A stretch of 6,869 nucleotides of DNA from Brevundimonas sp. (GTDB taxonomy: Bacteria > Pseudomonadota > Alphaproteobacteria > Caulobacterales > Caulobacteraceae), in the NCBI GenBank assembly GCA_031119155.1, contig JAVHYH010000030.1, positions 1 through 6,869 of the forward strand, in the 5' to 3' direction. The notes below the pieces were generated by a model that was given only the letters and a program-made list of their open reading frames with translations, had not been told where the DNA came from and searched no databases. The stretch's first letter is position 1. Each line of letters begins with the position of its first letter. Positions 1 through 5,658 of the stretch are shown one piece after another. The translations under genes were made by a program, and so were the position numbers.

Positions 1-1
1 C

Positions 2-172
2 AGCAACGGCGGCCTGACCGGGAGCCTGACCGGCTCGGCCGCGTCGCAGCGCAGCCCGGCCGCCGCCAGCCCCGCGACCGCCAGCCCCGCCGCCTCGCCC
101 GCGCCGGCGAGCGCCAACGGCCCGCGTCGTCAGGGCCGGGGCGAGACGAATGAGGCCTACGCCCCCGATTAA
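2..172 (+). CDS. C-terminal tail of an unknown protein (5' end outside the window)
   Basis: This frame is open from the window edge to a TAA at 170-172 and gives 56 residues. Third positions are almost all G or C, and the composition is typical of a disordered bacterial tail: Gly/Ser/Thr at first, then an Ala/Pro/Ser-rich stretch with repeated SPA-type units, then a charged end (RRQGRGETNEAYAPD). No folded domain is visible, so I cannot name a function. It could be a linker or tail of an envelope protein or of a nucleic-acid-associated protein; the Arg/Gly patch near the end does not decide this. Frame 1 is also open until 151-153 but gives an Arg-rich translation typical of a wrong frame. 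The gene ends about 50 bases before a strong hairpin and faces the convergent gene ending at 270. Confidence 0.6.
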   Translation, partial: SNGGLTGSLTGSAASQRSPAAASPATASPAASPAPASANGPRRQGRGETNEAYAPD

Positions 173-225
173 GCCCCTCCGCCTTTGGCCGGACGACCGC
201 CCCCGTCGCTCCGGCCGGAGCCTGT

Positions 226-253
226 CGAGCCCGACGCCCGCGCGTCGGGCTCG
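226..253. terminator. Perfect 12-bp hairpin between convergent genes, probable bidirectional terminator
   Basis: The arm CGAGCCCGACGC (226-237) pairs perfectly with GCGTCGGGCTCG (242-253) across a four-base loop, CCGC. It lies between the + strand gene ending at 172 and the minus-strand gene ending at 270, where a shared terminator is expected. No T-tract follows on either strand, so it is not a classic intrinsic terminator. It may act as an RNA 3'-end stabiliser or with Rho, or it may be one copy of a dispersed palindromic intergenic element. Confidence 0.6.
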
Positions 254-269
254 CGGTGCGTTAGGACGG

Positions 270-470
270 TCAGTCCAGCCCGCGCCGGGTGCGCTCGTCA
301 GAGATCGCCCGGTCGATGGCGTCCTGCGGCACCCCGTTGTCGAGCAGGATGCGGGTCAGGATGTGGGTGTGGTCCGCGATGCCGACCTCGTGCTGGAAGC
401 GCCGCCGCCAGACGGCGTGAAGGGCGGCTTCCTCGGCGAGCTGGTCGGGCGTGCGGGCGTCATAGGACAT
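270..470 (-). CDS. Small hypothetical protein, 66 residues
   Basis: The ORF runs from ATG (468-470) to TGA (270-272) and encodes 66 residues. I do not recognise the family. The sequence looks folded and mostly helical: an acidic/Ala-rich first helix (about residues 7-17), an Arg-rich patch after Trp20 (VWRRRF), a middle with GIADHTHILTRILLDNGVP, and a last helix with DAIDRAISDERTRRG. There is no signal peptide, membrane segment or cysteine. Codon third positions are strongly GC, as in neighbouring genes. The ribosome-binding signal is weak (GGA five bases before the ATG). The gene starts 36 bases after the stop of the AraC-type regulator on the same strand, so the two are probably co-transcribed. 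A role linked to that regulator is inference from position only. Confidence 0.65.
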   Translation of the reverse strand: MSYDARTPDQLAEEAALHAVWRRRFQHEVGIADHTHILTRILLDNGVPQDAIDRAISDERTRRGLD

Positions 471-506
471 GTGTCCGTCAACCGACAGACGACCGGGCCG
501 TTCCCT

Positions 507-1391
507 TCAGCCCGCGCCCCGGGCCCGCAGCGCGTCCTGTTTCGGGCTGAGACCGAACAGGCGGCCGTAGTCGCGGGTGAACTGGGAGGGGCTTTCGTAG
601 CCGACCTCGAAGGCGGCGACGCCGGCGGCCAGACCCTGATCCTGCATCAGTCGCCGGGCCTCGATGAGGCGCAGCCGCTTCTGGTACTGGCCCGGCGTCA
701 GCGAGGTCATGCGTTTGAAATGGCCGTGGAAGGCCGTCAGGCTCATGCCCGCCGCATCGGCCAACCGCTCGACCGGGATGCGGGTCCGGTAGTCCGCGCG
801 CAGGACGGCGATGGCGCGGGACAGCCGCCCGGCCTGGCCGTCGGGCGCGGTCAGGGCGCGCAGGGCGGCGCCGTGGCGGCCCGCCAGCAGCCAATAGTGC
901 AGCTCGCGCCGGATGGCCGGGGCCAGCAGGGGCGCCGCCTCGGGCCGGTCCAGCAGGGCCATCAGCCGCCGGGCGCAGTCCAGGGTGGCCGCATCGGTGT
1001 CCTGCACGAACAGGGTCGGGGTGCGCGCGGCGCGGCGGGGGGCGTCGCCAAGATGCGCCGACAGCTCGCGCAGCAGGGCCGCGTCCAGCTCGACCGCCAC
1101 GGCCAGATAGGGGCTCGCGGGCGCCGCCTCGACGATGCGGCCGACGACCGGCATGTCGGCGCCGACGATGACCGACTGGCCGCCCCTCAGCACCTGACGC
1201 TCGAGCCCCACGGTCAGATCCTTGGCGCCCTGCAGGATGAAGCAAACCAGCGGGCGATAGATGGAGTGCAGTTCGCCCGCCGGCGCGGTCACTCGCATCA
1301 TCCGCAGGCCGGGCACGGGGGTGAAGGCCAGCCCGTCGCCATTGGCGTGGCGGTCCGCATAGGTCCGCACGGCCTGTTTCAGCGTCTCCAT
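507..1391 (-). CDS. AraC-family transcriptional regulator, YqhC-like (AraC_N + HTH_18)
   Basis: This is a DNA-binding transcription factor of 294 residues. Residues about 20-160 match the AraC_N type sensing domain, with the hallmark run PLVCFILQGAKDLTVG (about 47-62), the ADMPVVGRIVEA segment (78-89) and PYLAVAVELD (94-103). The C-terminus has two AraC-type helix-turn-helices: VERLADAAGMSLTAFHGHFK (207-226) and VAAFEVGYESPSQFTRDYGRLFGLSP (258-283). The start chosen is the ATG at 1389-1391 because AGGGGAGG lies just upstream of it; a GTG 15 bases earlier is in frame but has no such site. In E. coli, YqhC of this subfamily responds to aldehydes and activates reductase genes. Here the divergent neighbour is a dehydrogenase/reductase, so direct control of it, and possibly autoregulation, is a reasonable inference. 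The ligand is unknown. Confidence 0.93.
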   Translation of the reverse strand: METLKQAVRTYADRHANGDGLAFTPVPGLRMMRVTAPAGELHSIYRPLVCFILQGAKDLTVGLERQVLRGGQSVIVGADMPVVGRIVEAAPASPYLAVAVELDAALLRELSAHLGDAPRRAARTPTLFVQDTDAATLDCARRLMALLDRPEAAPLLAPAIRRELHYWLLAGRHGAALRALTAPDGQAGRLSRAIAVLRADYRTRIPVERLADAAGMSLTAFHGHFKRMTSLTPGQYQKRLRLIEARRLMQDQGLAAGVAAFEVGYESPSQFTRDYGRLFGLSPKQDALRARGAG

Positions 1392-1524
1392 GCCCTCCCC
1401 TAGCACGCCCCGTCGGACAGATCAGCGCACCTGCAGGATCGGGCAAGTCTTGCGGACAGGGAGGCAAACACGGTCCGGTCGGCGCGGCCATTCTGGCGGT
1501 CCCCCGATGACAAGAGGATCGACC
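1392..1524. promoter_or_regulatory. Divergent promoter/operator region between the AraC regulator and the dehydrogenase
   Basis: This 133-bp gap must hold promoters for both genes. It contains a perfect interrupted palindrome GCAAG-T-CTTGC (1443-1453), a direct repeat GGCAA at 1442-1446 and 1463-1467 (exactly 21 bp apart), a second repeat CGGACAG at 1414-1420 and 1453-1459, and the 8-bp palindrome CCTGCAGG (1430-1437). AraC-type activators commonly bind direct half-sites about 21 bp apart, so 1442-1467 is the best operator candidate. I could not identify convincing -35/-10 pairs in either direction. The function of each element is inference. Confidence 0.5.
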
Positions 1525-2370
1525 ATGTCAGACCTGCCCCGCCGTTCCCTGCTGACCGCCGCCGCCCTGGCCGCGCCCGCGCTCGCCTCCACCGCCGTTT
1601 CCGCCCAACCTGCAGGACAGGGCCGCGCGACCGGCCACGCCGCGGGCAAGGTCGCCATCGTCACCGGCTCCTCGCGCGGGATCGGCGCGGCGACGGCGCG
1701 GCGGCTGGCCCGCGACGGCTATGCCCTGACCATCAACTACCGCGTCAGCCGCGAACTGGCCGCGCAGGTCGTGTCGGAGATCGAGGCCGCCGGCGGCCGC
1801 GCCATCGCCGTCCAGGCCGACGTCAGCGATCCGGCCGCCGTGCGCCGCCTGTTCGACGAGACGCAGACGGCCTTCGGCGGCGTCGATGCGGTGATCAGCA
1901 ACGCCGGGATCATGAACCTGGCCCCGTTCGCCGAGATGACCGACGAGGCCTTCATCCGCATGACCGACGTCAACCAGAAGGGCAGTTTCTTCGTGCTGCG
2001 CGAGGCGGCGCGGCGGGTGCGGGACGGCGGCCGGATCGTGGCGCTGAACTCCAGCATCGTGGAGCTGCGCAGCCCGACCTACGGCCCCTATGCCGCGACC
2101 AAGGCGGCGCAGGGCCTGTTCGCCGCCAGCCTGGCCAAGGAGATGGGCGGGCGCGGGATCACGGTCAATGCGGTGGCGCCGGGCGTGGTCAACACGCCCC
2201 TGTTCACCGACGGCAAGACGCCGGAAATGGTCGCCGGATTCGTCGCTCGGACGCCGCTGGGCCGGCTGGGCGAGCCGACGGACATCGCCAATGTCATCGC
2301 CGGCCTGTGCGGCCCGGACGGCGGCTGGATCAGCGGCCAGACCGTGTTCGCCAACGGCGCCATCGTCTGA
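1525..2370 (+). CDS. Short-chain dehydrogenase/reductase with a Tat-like signal peptide
   Basis: This is a 281-residue classical SDR, an NAD(P)-dependent oxidoreductase. The Rossmann motif TGSSRGIG is at residues 47-54, NAG at 126-128, catalytic Ser about 176 (NSS), Tyr189 and Lys193 (YAATK), and the PG motif at 219-220. Arg51 and the NYR at 71-73 suggest NADP(H) preference. The gene starts at ATG 1525 with AGAGGA (1513-1518) six bases upstream; an earlier in-frame start would overlap the regulator's start codon. The first 30 residues are not part of the SDR fold: DLPRRSLLT, a hydrophobic Ala/Leu stretch, then VSA before Gln28 look like a twin-arginine (Tat) signal with a cleavage site. Export would be unusual, since most SDRs are cytoplasmic, but Tat carries pre-folded cofactor enzymes. 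The substrate cannot be told. Control by the divergent AraC-type regulator is likely. Confidence 0.93.
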   Translation: MSDLPRRSLLTAAALAAPALASTAVSAQPAGQGRATGHAAGKVAIVTGSSRGIGAATARRLARDGYALTINYRVSRELAAQVVSEIEAAGGRAIAVQADVSDPAAVRRLFDETQTAFGGVDAVISNAGIMNLAPFAEMTDEAFIRMTDVNQKGSFFVLREAARRVRDGGRIVALNSSIVELRSPTYGPYAATKAAQGLFAASLAKEMGGRGITVNAVAPGVVNTPLFTDGKTPEMVAGFVARTPLGRLGEPTDIANVIAGLCGPDGGWISGQTVFANGAIV

Positions 2371-2382
2371 TTGAAGGAAGCT

Positions 2383-2409
2383 CAGGCCGGGGCGTCAGAT
2401 CCCGGCCTG
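2383..2409. terminator. 9-bp inverted repeat at a convergent gene junction, terminator candidate
   Basis: CAGGCCGGG (2383-2391) pairs perfectly with CCCGGCCTG (2401-2409) around a nine-base loop. It lies 12 bases after the dehydrogenase stop and spans the stop codon of the convergent 61-residue gene. There is no T-run on either side, so a Rho-assisted or 3'-stabilising role is as likely as intrinsic termination. Confidence 0.45.
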
Positions 2410-2580
2410 CATCCCGCCGCCGTCGTCCTCTGCGGCCTTGCGGCGGCGCAGGATGTCGGACCAGTGGTCGGCCAGGACCAGCAGCCCCTGACGGCGCGTG
2501 TCGTCCGTCTCGGCGATCGCGGCGGCGATCAGTTCCGAGAGTTCGGCGCGGACTTCAGAGGGGGGCTTGAGCGGCGGCAT
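2395..2580 (-). CDS. Small hypothetical protein, 61 residues
   Basis: The ORF runs from ATG (2578-2580) to TGA (2395-2397). The product is a short helical protein: a Pro-rich start (MPPLKPPSEV), a helix ELSELIAAAIAET, then TRRQGLLVLADHWSDILRRRKAA, and an acidic/Gly tail. I cannot name a family; the second helix loosely resembles short alphaproteobacterial proteins with a leucine-rich pattern around a conserved Trp. Third positions are GC-rich, supporting real coding. There is no Shine-Dalgarno sequence: the seven-T tract of the upstream gene's terminator ends five bases before the ATG, and no other in-frame start exists before a stop. It may be translated from read-through transcripts or from a leaderless message, or its true expression may be low. 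It converges on the dehydrogenase with a 24-bp gap. Confidence 0.55.
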   Translation of the reverse strand: MPPLKPPSEVRAELSELIAAAIAETDDTRRQGLLVLADHWSDILRRRKAAEDDGGGMQAGI

Positions 2581-2585
2581 GCGAG

Positions 2586-2618
2586 AAAAAAAGCCGAAAC
2601 CCTGAGTCGGGTTTCAGC
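2586..2618 (-). terminator. Rho-independent terminator of the single-domain response regulator
   Basis: Read on the minus strand this is GCTGAAACCC, loop GACTCA, GGGTTTCGGC, then seven Ts (the A-run at 2586-2592 on the + strand). The stem is ten pairs including one G-T wobble. This is a textbook intrinsic terminator, 68 bases after the stop of the gene ending at 2687. It lies immediately upstream of the start codon of the 61-residue gene. Confidence 0.88.
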
Positions 2619-2686
2619 GGAGCCGCAAAGAAAAGCGCCTGTTTCTGGACGACAAATGCCCGGCAATGTCGCCTGAACGACTCTGC

Positions 2687-3058
2687 TCAGGCCGGCGTCA
2701 GCAGGCTTTCGACCTGTCGGGTCAGCTTCTCCGCCGTGAACGGCTTGAGCAACGTCGCCTCGGCGCCGAAGGCCTTGGCGGTCTGCAGCAGATAGCCGCC
2801 GTCCAGCATGCCGCCCGCCGAAATGGCGAGGATCGGGAACGCCTTGTCGTCGCGCCGGAGCGTCAGGATCGTCTCCAGCCCGTCCCGGTTCGGCATCAGG
2901 ATGTCGAGGACCATCAGGTCGATGTTGTACTGCTCGACCAGCGCCAGGGTGGACAGGCCGTCGCGGGCGACGACCACGTCATGCCCCGCCTGCCCCAGCA
3001 CCGCCGCCATGAAGTCCAGAACGTCGGGATCATCATCCACGACCGCGATCCGGGCCAT
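2687..3058 (-). CDS. Single-domain (CheY-like) response regulator
   Basis: This is a 123-residue stand-alone receiver domain with no output domain. The acidic cluster is Asp8-Asp9-Asp10, the phospho-acceptor is Asp52 in VLDILMP, the switch residue is Ser80 (AISAGG, Ser in place of the commoner Thr), and the conserved Lys is Lys105 (LKPF). The pattern DILMPxxxGLETI...LRR...AISAGG...YLLQTAKAFGA...LKPF matches a widespread subfamily of orphan proteobacterial receivers whose members are mostly uncharacterised. It lacks the DivK and CpdR signatures I would expect. The ATG at 3056-3058 is preferred over the GTG at 3080-3082 because AGGAG lies six bases before it. No kinase is adjacent on this strand, so it probably receives phosphate from a distant kinase or phosphotransfer protein. 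It lies 60 bases after the serine-hydrolase gene and ends in its own strong terminator. Confidence 0.92.
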   Translation of the reverse strand: MARIAVVDDDPDVLDFMAAVLGQAGHDVVVARDGLSTLALVEQYNIDLMVLDILMPNRDGLETILTLRRDDKAFPILAISAGGMLDGGYLLQTAKAFGAEATLLKPFTAEKLTRQVESLLTPA

Positions 3059-3093
3059 CCGCTTCTCCTGTACAGCCACCACACTGTCAGGAC

Positions 3094-3122
3094 ACGGTTC
3101 CCACTCACGGCCAGATTGTCAA
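3094..3122 (-). promoter_or_regulatory. Possible promoter of the response regulator gene
   Basis: On the minus strand a perfect TTGACA (3117-3122) overlaps the stop codon of the upstream serine-hydrolase gene. At 17 bases the sigma-70 -10 would be AACCGT (weak). Alternatively GTGGGAAC, 12 bases downstream, partly fits the Caulobacter-type -10 (GCTANAWC). It would give the regulator a promoter of its own with a leader of roughly 30 bases. Only the -35 is strong, so this is tentative. Confidence 0.35.
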
Positions 3123-4573
3123 CTTTCGCGTGTGGTTAGCGGAACAGGGGACAGGCTCGCCCGCAGACGCTCGAGCTGGTCGCGGGTCTCGCCGCGCACG
3201 CCGGTCGCTAGTCCCTGATCGACGAGTGACAGGGCGCGGGCGGGGTCGGTCGGGGCGATCAGCGTGGCCAGACCGCGATAGCTCCAGGCGCGGAACAGGC
3301 GCCACAGGCCGTCGGCCTCCTGATTGGGCAGGGCCAGCAGGGCTTCATAGGTGTCGACCGCTTCGGCGGTGCGTCCACCGGCGGCGTTCAGCTCGGCGGA
3401 GAACAGCAGAACCCAGCGATCCGTGGGGTGCGCCGCCCGCATCGCCTGATCCACTCCGGCGAAGAAGTCCGCCGTCTGCGGCCCGTTCAGGTGGGAGGCG
3501 ACATAGTGCAGGGCGAAATCCCCGCCGGTCGGCGGCCCCATGGCGCGGATGTCCGTCAGGGCGGCTTCCGCGGCCGGAAGATCCTCGCTCCAGGCGGCGA
3601 CCAGCAGATCCTGCATCCGCCGGTCCCTCGGGCTGATCCCCGCCCCGACCTCCGGCGCGAAGGCGTCGAGGAAGGCCGTGGCGAAGGGCGAGGTCCGCAC
3701 ATCCCCGGCCAGCAGACGGAAGGGGTTGGACAGTTCGTCCGTATTGGCGAGCAGGACCAGAGCCAGATCGCGGTCCGGCAGCATCAGGATCAGGGCGCTG
3801 GAATGATCGGGGTCGTCCTGACCGAAGCTCCACACCACCCGCTCGCCGCCGAGGGTCTGGGCGAACCAGCCGACGCCGACGGGCTGGGCGACGCCTGCGG
3901 TCGTCACATAGGGCCGGGTCAGCCGGTCGAAGGTGTCACGGCGCACCAGCCGGTCGGTCTGCAGGGCGGCGACGAACCGCGCCATGTCCGGGACGGTCGA
4001 GACGAAGCCCGCATGGGCGCCGAGGTGCGGGCTGTCGCGCCAGCTCATCCCGGCGGGTTCGACGATGCCCGCGCGCAGGGCCTCGGCGTAGCTGTCCCGC
4101 CCGTGGGTCGCCGCGACAACTGTCCCCAGCCGCGCGTAGCGGGTCGTGCCATAAACGAAGGCCTCGCCGGGGACGCCTTCGGACACATGGGCGGCCAGAT
4201 GGCGCACAGTGATGTCCGGCCGCTCCGACAGGGCCGGAACCCAGGTCGCCGCCGGAGCGTCCAGATCCAGCGTCCCGCGCTCCACCGCCTGCATCAGCAG
4301 AACGCCGGTCAGGGCCTTGGTGACGGAGGCGAAGCGCAGGGGCGTCTCCATCGCCAGCGGCGCATCGCCCGGCCCCGCCACCGCGCCGGAGGCCGTCACC
4401 TCGCCCCGCTCGACCACCGCATAGGCCATGCCGGGCACGGTCAGCTCCGCCGCCAGCCCTTGCAGCGACTGACGGAAGACGGCGTCGGGCGCCAGCACCG
4501 ACGCGGGGGCCGCCCTCACGGATGGGGCCGACGCCATGAGGACAAGACACGCCCCGAACAGAACCCTGAACAT
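3119..4573 (-). CDS. Exported serine hydrolase (beta-lactamase/PBP fold) with helical TPR-like C-terminal domain
   Basis: The 484-residue product starts with a Sec-type signal peptide (MFRVLFGACLVLMASAPSVRA, cut likely before AP), placing it in the periplasm. Residues about 30-280 form a class C beta-lactamase-related serine hydrolase domain. The nucleophile motif is Ser83-x-x-Lys86 (SVTK, within RFASVTKALTGVLLMQ). Other family landmarks are degenerate: HVSEG (129-133) instead of HTSG, YGT (141-143) instead of YSN, and WSFG (248-251) where HxG or KTG is usual. Residues about 315-475 are helical, with TPR-like pairs (AELNAAGGRTAEAVDTYEALLAL, then PARALSLVDQGLATG). The start has AGGGGAGG four bases upstream. 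Relatives include esterases, D-aminopeptidases and peptidoglycan-active enzymes; antibiotic hydrolysis should not be assumed. It is divergent from the DUF3313 lipoprotein. Confidence 0.88.
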   Translation of the reverse strand: MFRVLFGACLVLMASAPSVRAAPASVLAPDAVFRQSLQGLAAELTVPGMAYAVVERGEVTASGAVAGPGDAPLAMETPLRFASVTKALTGVLLMQAVERGTLDLDAPAATWVPALSERPDITVRHLAAHVSEGVPGEAFVYGTTRYARLGTVVAATHGRDSYAEALRAGIVEPAGMSWRDSPHLGAHAGFVSTVPDMARFVAALQTDRLVRRDTFDRLTRPYVTTAGVAQPVGVGWFAQTLGGERVVWSFGQDDPDHSSALILMLPDRDLALVLLANTDELSNPFRLLAGDVRTSPFATAFLDAFAPEVGAGISPRDRRMQDLLVAAWSEDLPAAEAALTDIRAMGPPTGGDFALHYVASHLNGPQTADFFAGVDQAMRAAHPTDRWVLLFSAELNAAGGRTAEAVDTYEALLALPNQEADGLWRLFRAWSYRGLATLIAPTDPARALSLVDQGLATGVRGETRDQLERLRASLSPVPLTTRES

Positions 4574-4766
4574 TCCGCCTCCCCTCTACGATGTGGCGAT
4601 GGTCCTTGAACAGCGAAGCTTGAACGCATCGGTCTGCGGGGCGCAAGCATCGTTAGGCCGCCAAGCAAGATCGACGCGTTGAAAGCCTGACGAAAGACTG
4701 GCGGCGGACATCCGGATCACGCCTTCGCGCGTATTCCAGCCACCAGACAACCTTGGAAAATCCGCC
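4574..4766. promoter_or_regulatory. Divergent intergenic region between the serine hydrolase and the DUF3313 lipoprotein
   Basis: This 193-bp gap must contain the promoters of both flanking genes. It holds two exact CTTGAAC copies (4605-4611 and 4619-4625), two GCATCG copies 21 bp apart (4626-4631 and 4647-4652), and a short inverted repeat TTCCA/TGGAA (4735-4739, 4754-4758). TTGAAA (4679-4684) is a possible -35 for the lipoprotein gene, but the expected -10 position is not convincing. A start in one frame here (4798 leftwards) encodes nothing recognisable. I see no RNA gene in it. Confidence 0.5.
4605..4625. repeat. CTTGAAC direct repeat, possible regulator site
   Basis: Two identical heptamers, CTTGAAC, are separated by seven bases (14-bp period). 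They lie 32-52 bp upstream of the serine-hydrolase start codon, within the zone where a promoter or repressor site would be. They do not match the CtrA motif (TTAA-N7-TTAA). A binding role is inference. Confidence 0.35.
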
Positions 4767-5615
4767 ATGTCCGCTCGCGCCCTCGGCCTCCTGTCCACCG
4801 TCGGCGCGCTTGCGCTGGGCGCGTGTCAGACCGCGCAGACGCCGCACTCCGGCCTGCTGACCACCTATGACGGCCTGGCCGCGCCGGGCTCGAGCCTGCG
4901 GGCGGTGGTGCTGCAGCGGCGCGACGACGTCGCCTCGGACGCGCTCGACGCCCTGTTCCTGGAGCCGGCGGTGATGGCGCCGGGCGCGGGCGAGGATCTG
5001 ACGCCGGTGGAGCGGGCGGCGGTGCTGCAGGAGGTGGACCGGCAGATCTGCTACGAGATCAGCGAACGCTTCACCCTGGCCGCCGCGCGCGATGAGCGGA
5101 CGGCGCTGGTGCGGACCTATGTGGTTCGGGTGCAGCCGACCGGGCGGGTCGGATCGGGCGTCAGCGCGGTGGCGAACTTCTTCAATCCGGTGCCGGGGGT
5201 GAATGTGCGGACGCCGGGCACGACCGGCGGGCTGGCGGTCGAGAGCGAGCTGCTGAGCCCCGATGGCCGCCAGCAGATCGCCGCCATCACCTGGGGTCGC
5301 AACGCCACGGTGGTGGGCACGGACTCGCCGTCCCTGTCGCGGGTCGGCGACGCCCTGCAGTTCGCCGAGCCGATGGGCGATGCGGTGGGCGACGCCTTCG
5401 CCTCGAAGACCCGGGAGGTGCGCGACATCCCCGAGCCGGATCCCTGCGCCCACCACGGCGAACGCTCGAACTTCGGCCGGACGGCGGGCGGCTTCGCGGC
5501 CGGGCTGGTGACCGGCCTGTATGTGCCGGAGATCGAGCGGCCCTCGACCCCGAAGCCGCCGGTGGCGCCGGTCGCACCGGTCGCACCGGTCGCGCCGGCT
5601 CAACCGCCCCGCTGA
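4767..5615 (+). CDS. DUF3313-family lipoprotein
   Basis: The 282-residue product carries a lipoprotein signal: SARALGLLSTVGALALGAC with Cys20 as the lipidation site, so it is probably anchored in the outer or inner membrane facing the periplasm. The mature part begins HSGLLTTYDGL (27-37), the opening motif of the DUF3313 family (usually SGFL..YS.L), followed by a helix ending in CYEISERF (95-102), a beta-rich core with RTYVVRVQPTG (111-125) and a Gly-rich stretch GLAVESELLSPDGRQQIAAI (155-173). The function of DUF3313 proteins is not established. The tail is a Pro/Ala repeat (four in-frame VAP units) that could extend through the envelope or peptidoglycan. The ribosome site is weak (GGAAAA six bases before ATG). 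It lies 43 bp before the DoxX-like gene, probably the first gene of that operon. Confidence 0.86.
   Translation: MSARALGLLSTVGALALGACQTAQTPHSGLLTTYDGLAAPGSSLRAVVLQRRDDVASDALDALFLEPAVMAPGAGEDLTPVERAAVLQEVDRQICYEISERFTLAAARDERTALVRTYVVRVQPTGRVGSGVSAVANFFNPVPGVNVRTPGTTGGLAVESELLSPDGRQQIAAITWGRNATVVGTDSPSLSRVGDALQFAEPMGDAVGDAFASKTREVRDIPEPDPCAHHGERSNFGRTAGGFAAGLVTGLYVPEIERPSTPKPPVAPVAPVAPVAPAQPPR
5562..5597 (+). repeat. Four tandem 9-bp units coding for VAP repeats
   Basis: The units GTGGCGCCG, GTCGCACCG, GTCGCACCG and GTCGCGCCG follow each other without gaps and in frame with the lipoprotein gene, each coding Val-Ala-Pro. The two middle units are identical and the outer ones differ only at third positions. 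Copy number could vary by slippage without breaking the frame. Confidence 0.85.
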
Positions 5616-5658
5616 ACGCCTGAAAGGTGAGTGAAAGGGCGGCGGGCGAGAGGAGCGC

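Noticed and set aside
150..1403. Long + strand open frame (417 codons) opposite the AraC-type regulator
   Set aside because: It is antisense to a gene with clear domain motifs, and its translation is Arg/Gln/Gly-rich without any recognisable family, as expected of a shadow frame in GC-rich DNA.
2371..2676. Plus-strand frame of 101 codons just after the dehydrogenase
   Set aside because: It starts at a TTG, runs through the response regulator's terminator and is antisense to the better-supported 61-residue gene.
3428..4609. Plus-strand open frame of 393 codons opposite the serine hydrolase
   Set aside because: The translation is Gly/Arg/His-rich and shows no motif; the minus strand has a signal peptide and SxxK motif.
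4605..4625. CtrA-type cell-cycle binding site
   Set aside because: The half-sites read TTGAAC rather than TTAA, and the spacing is 14 bp start to start instead of 11.
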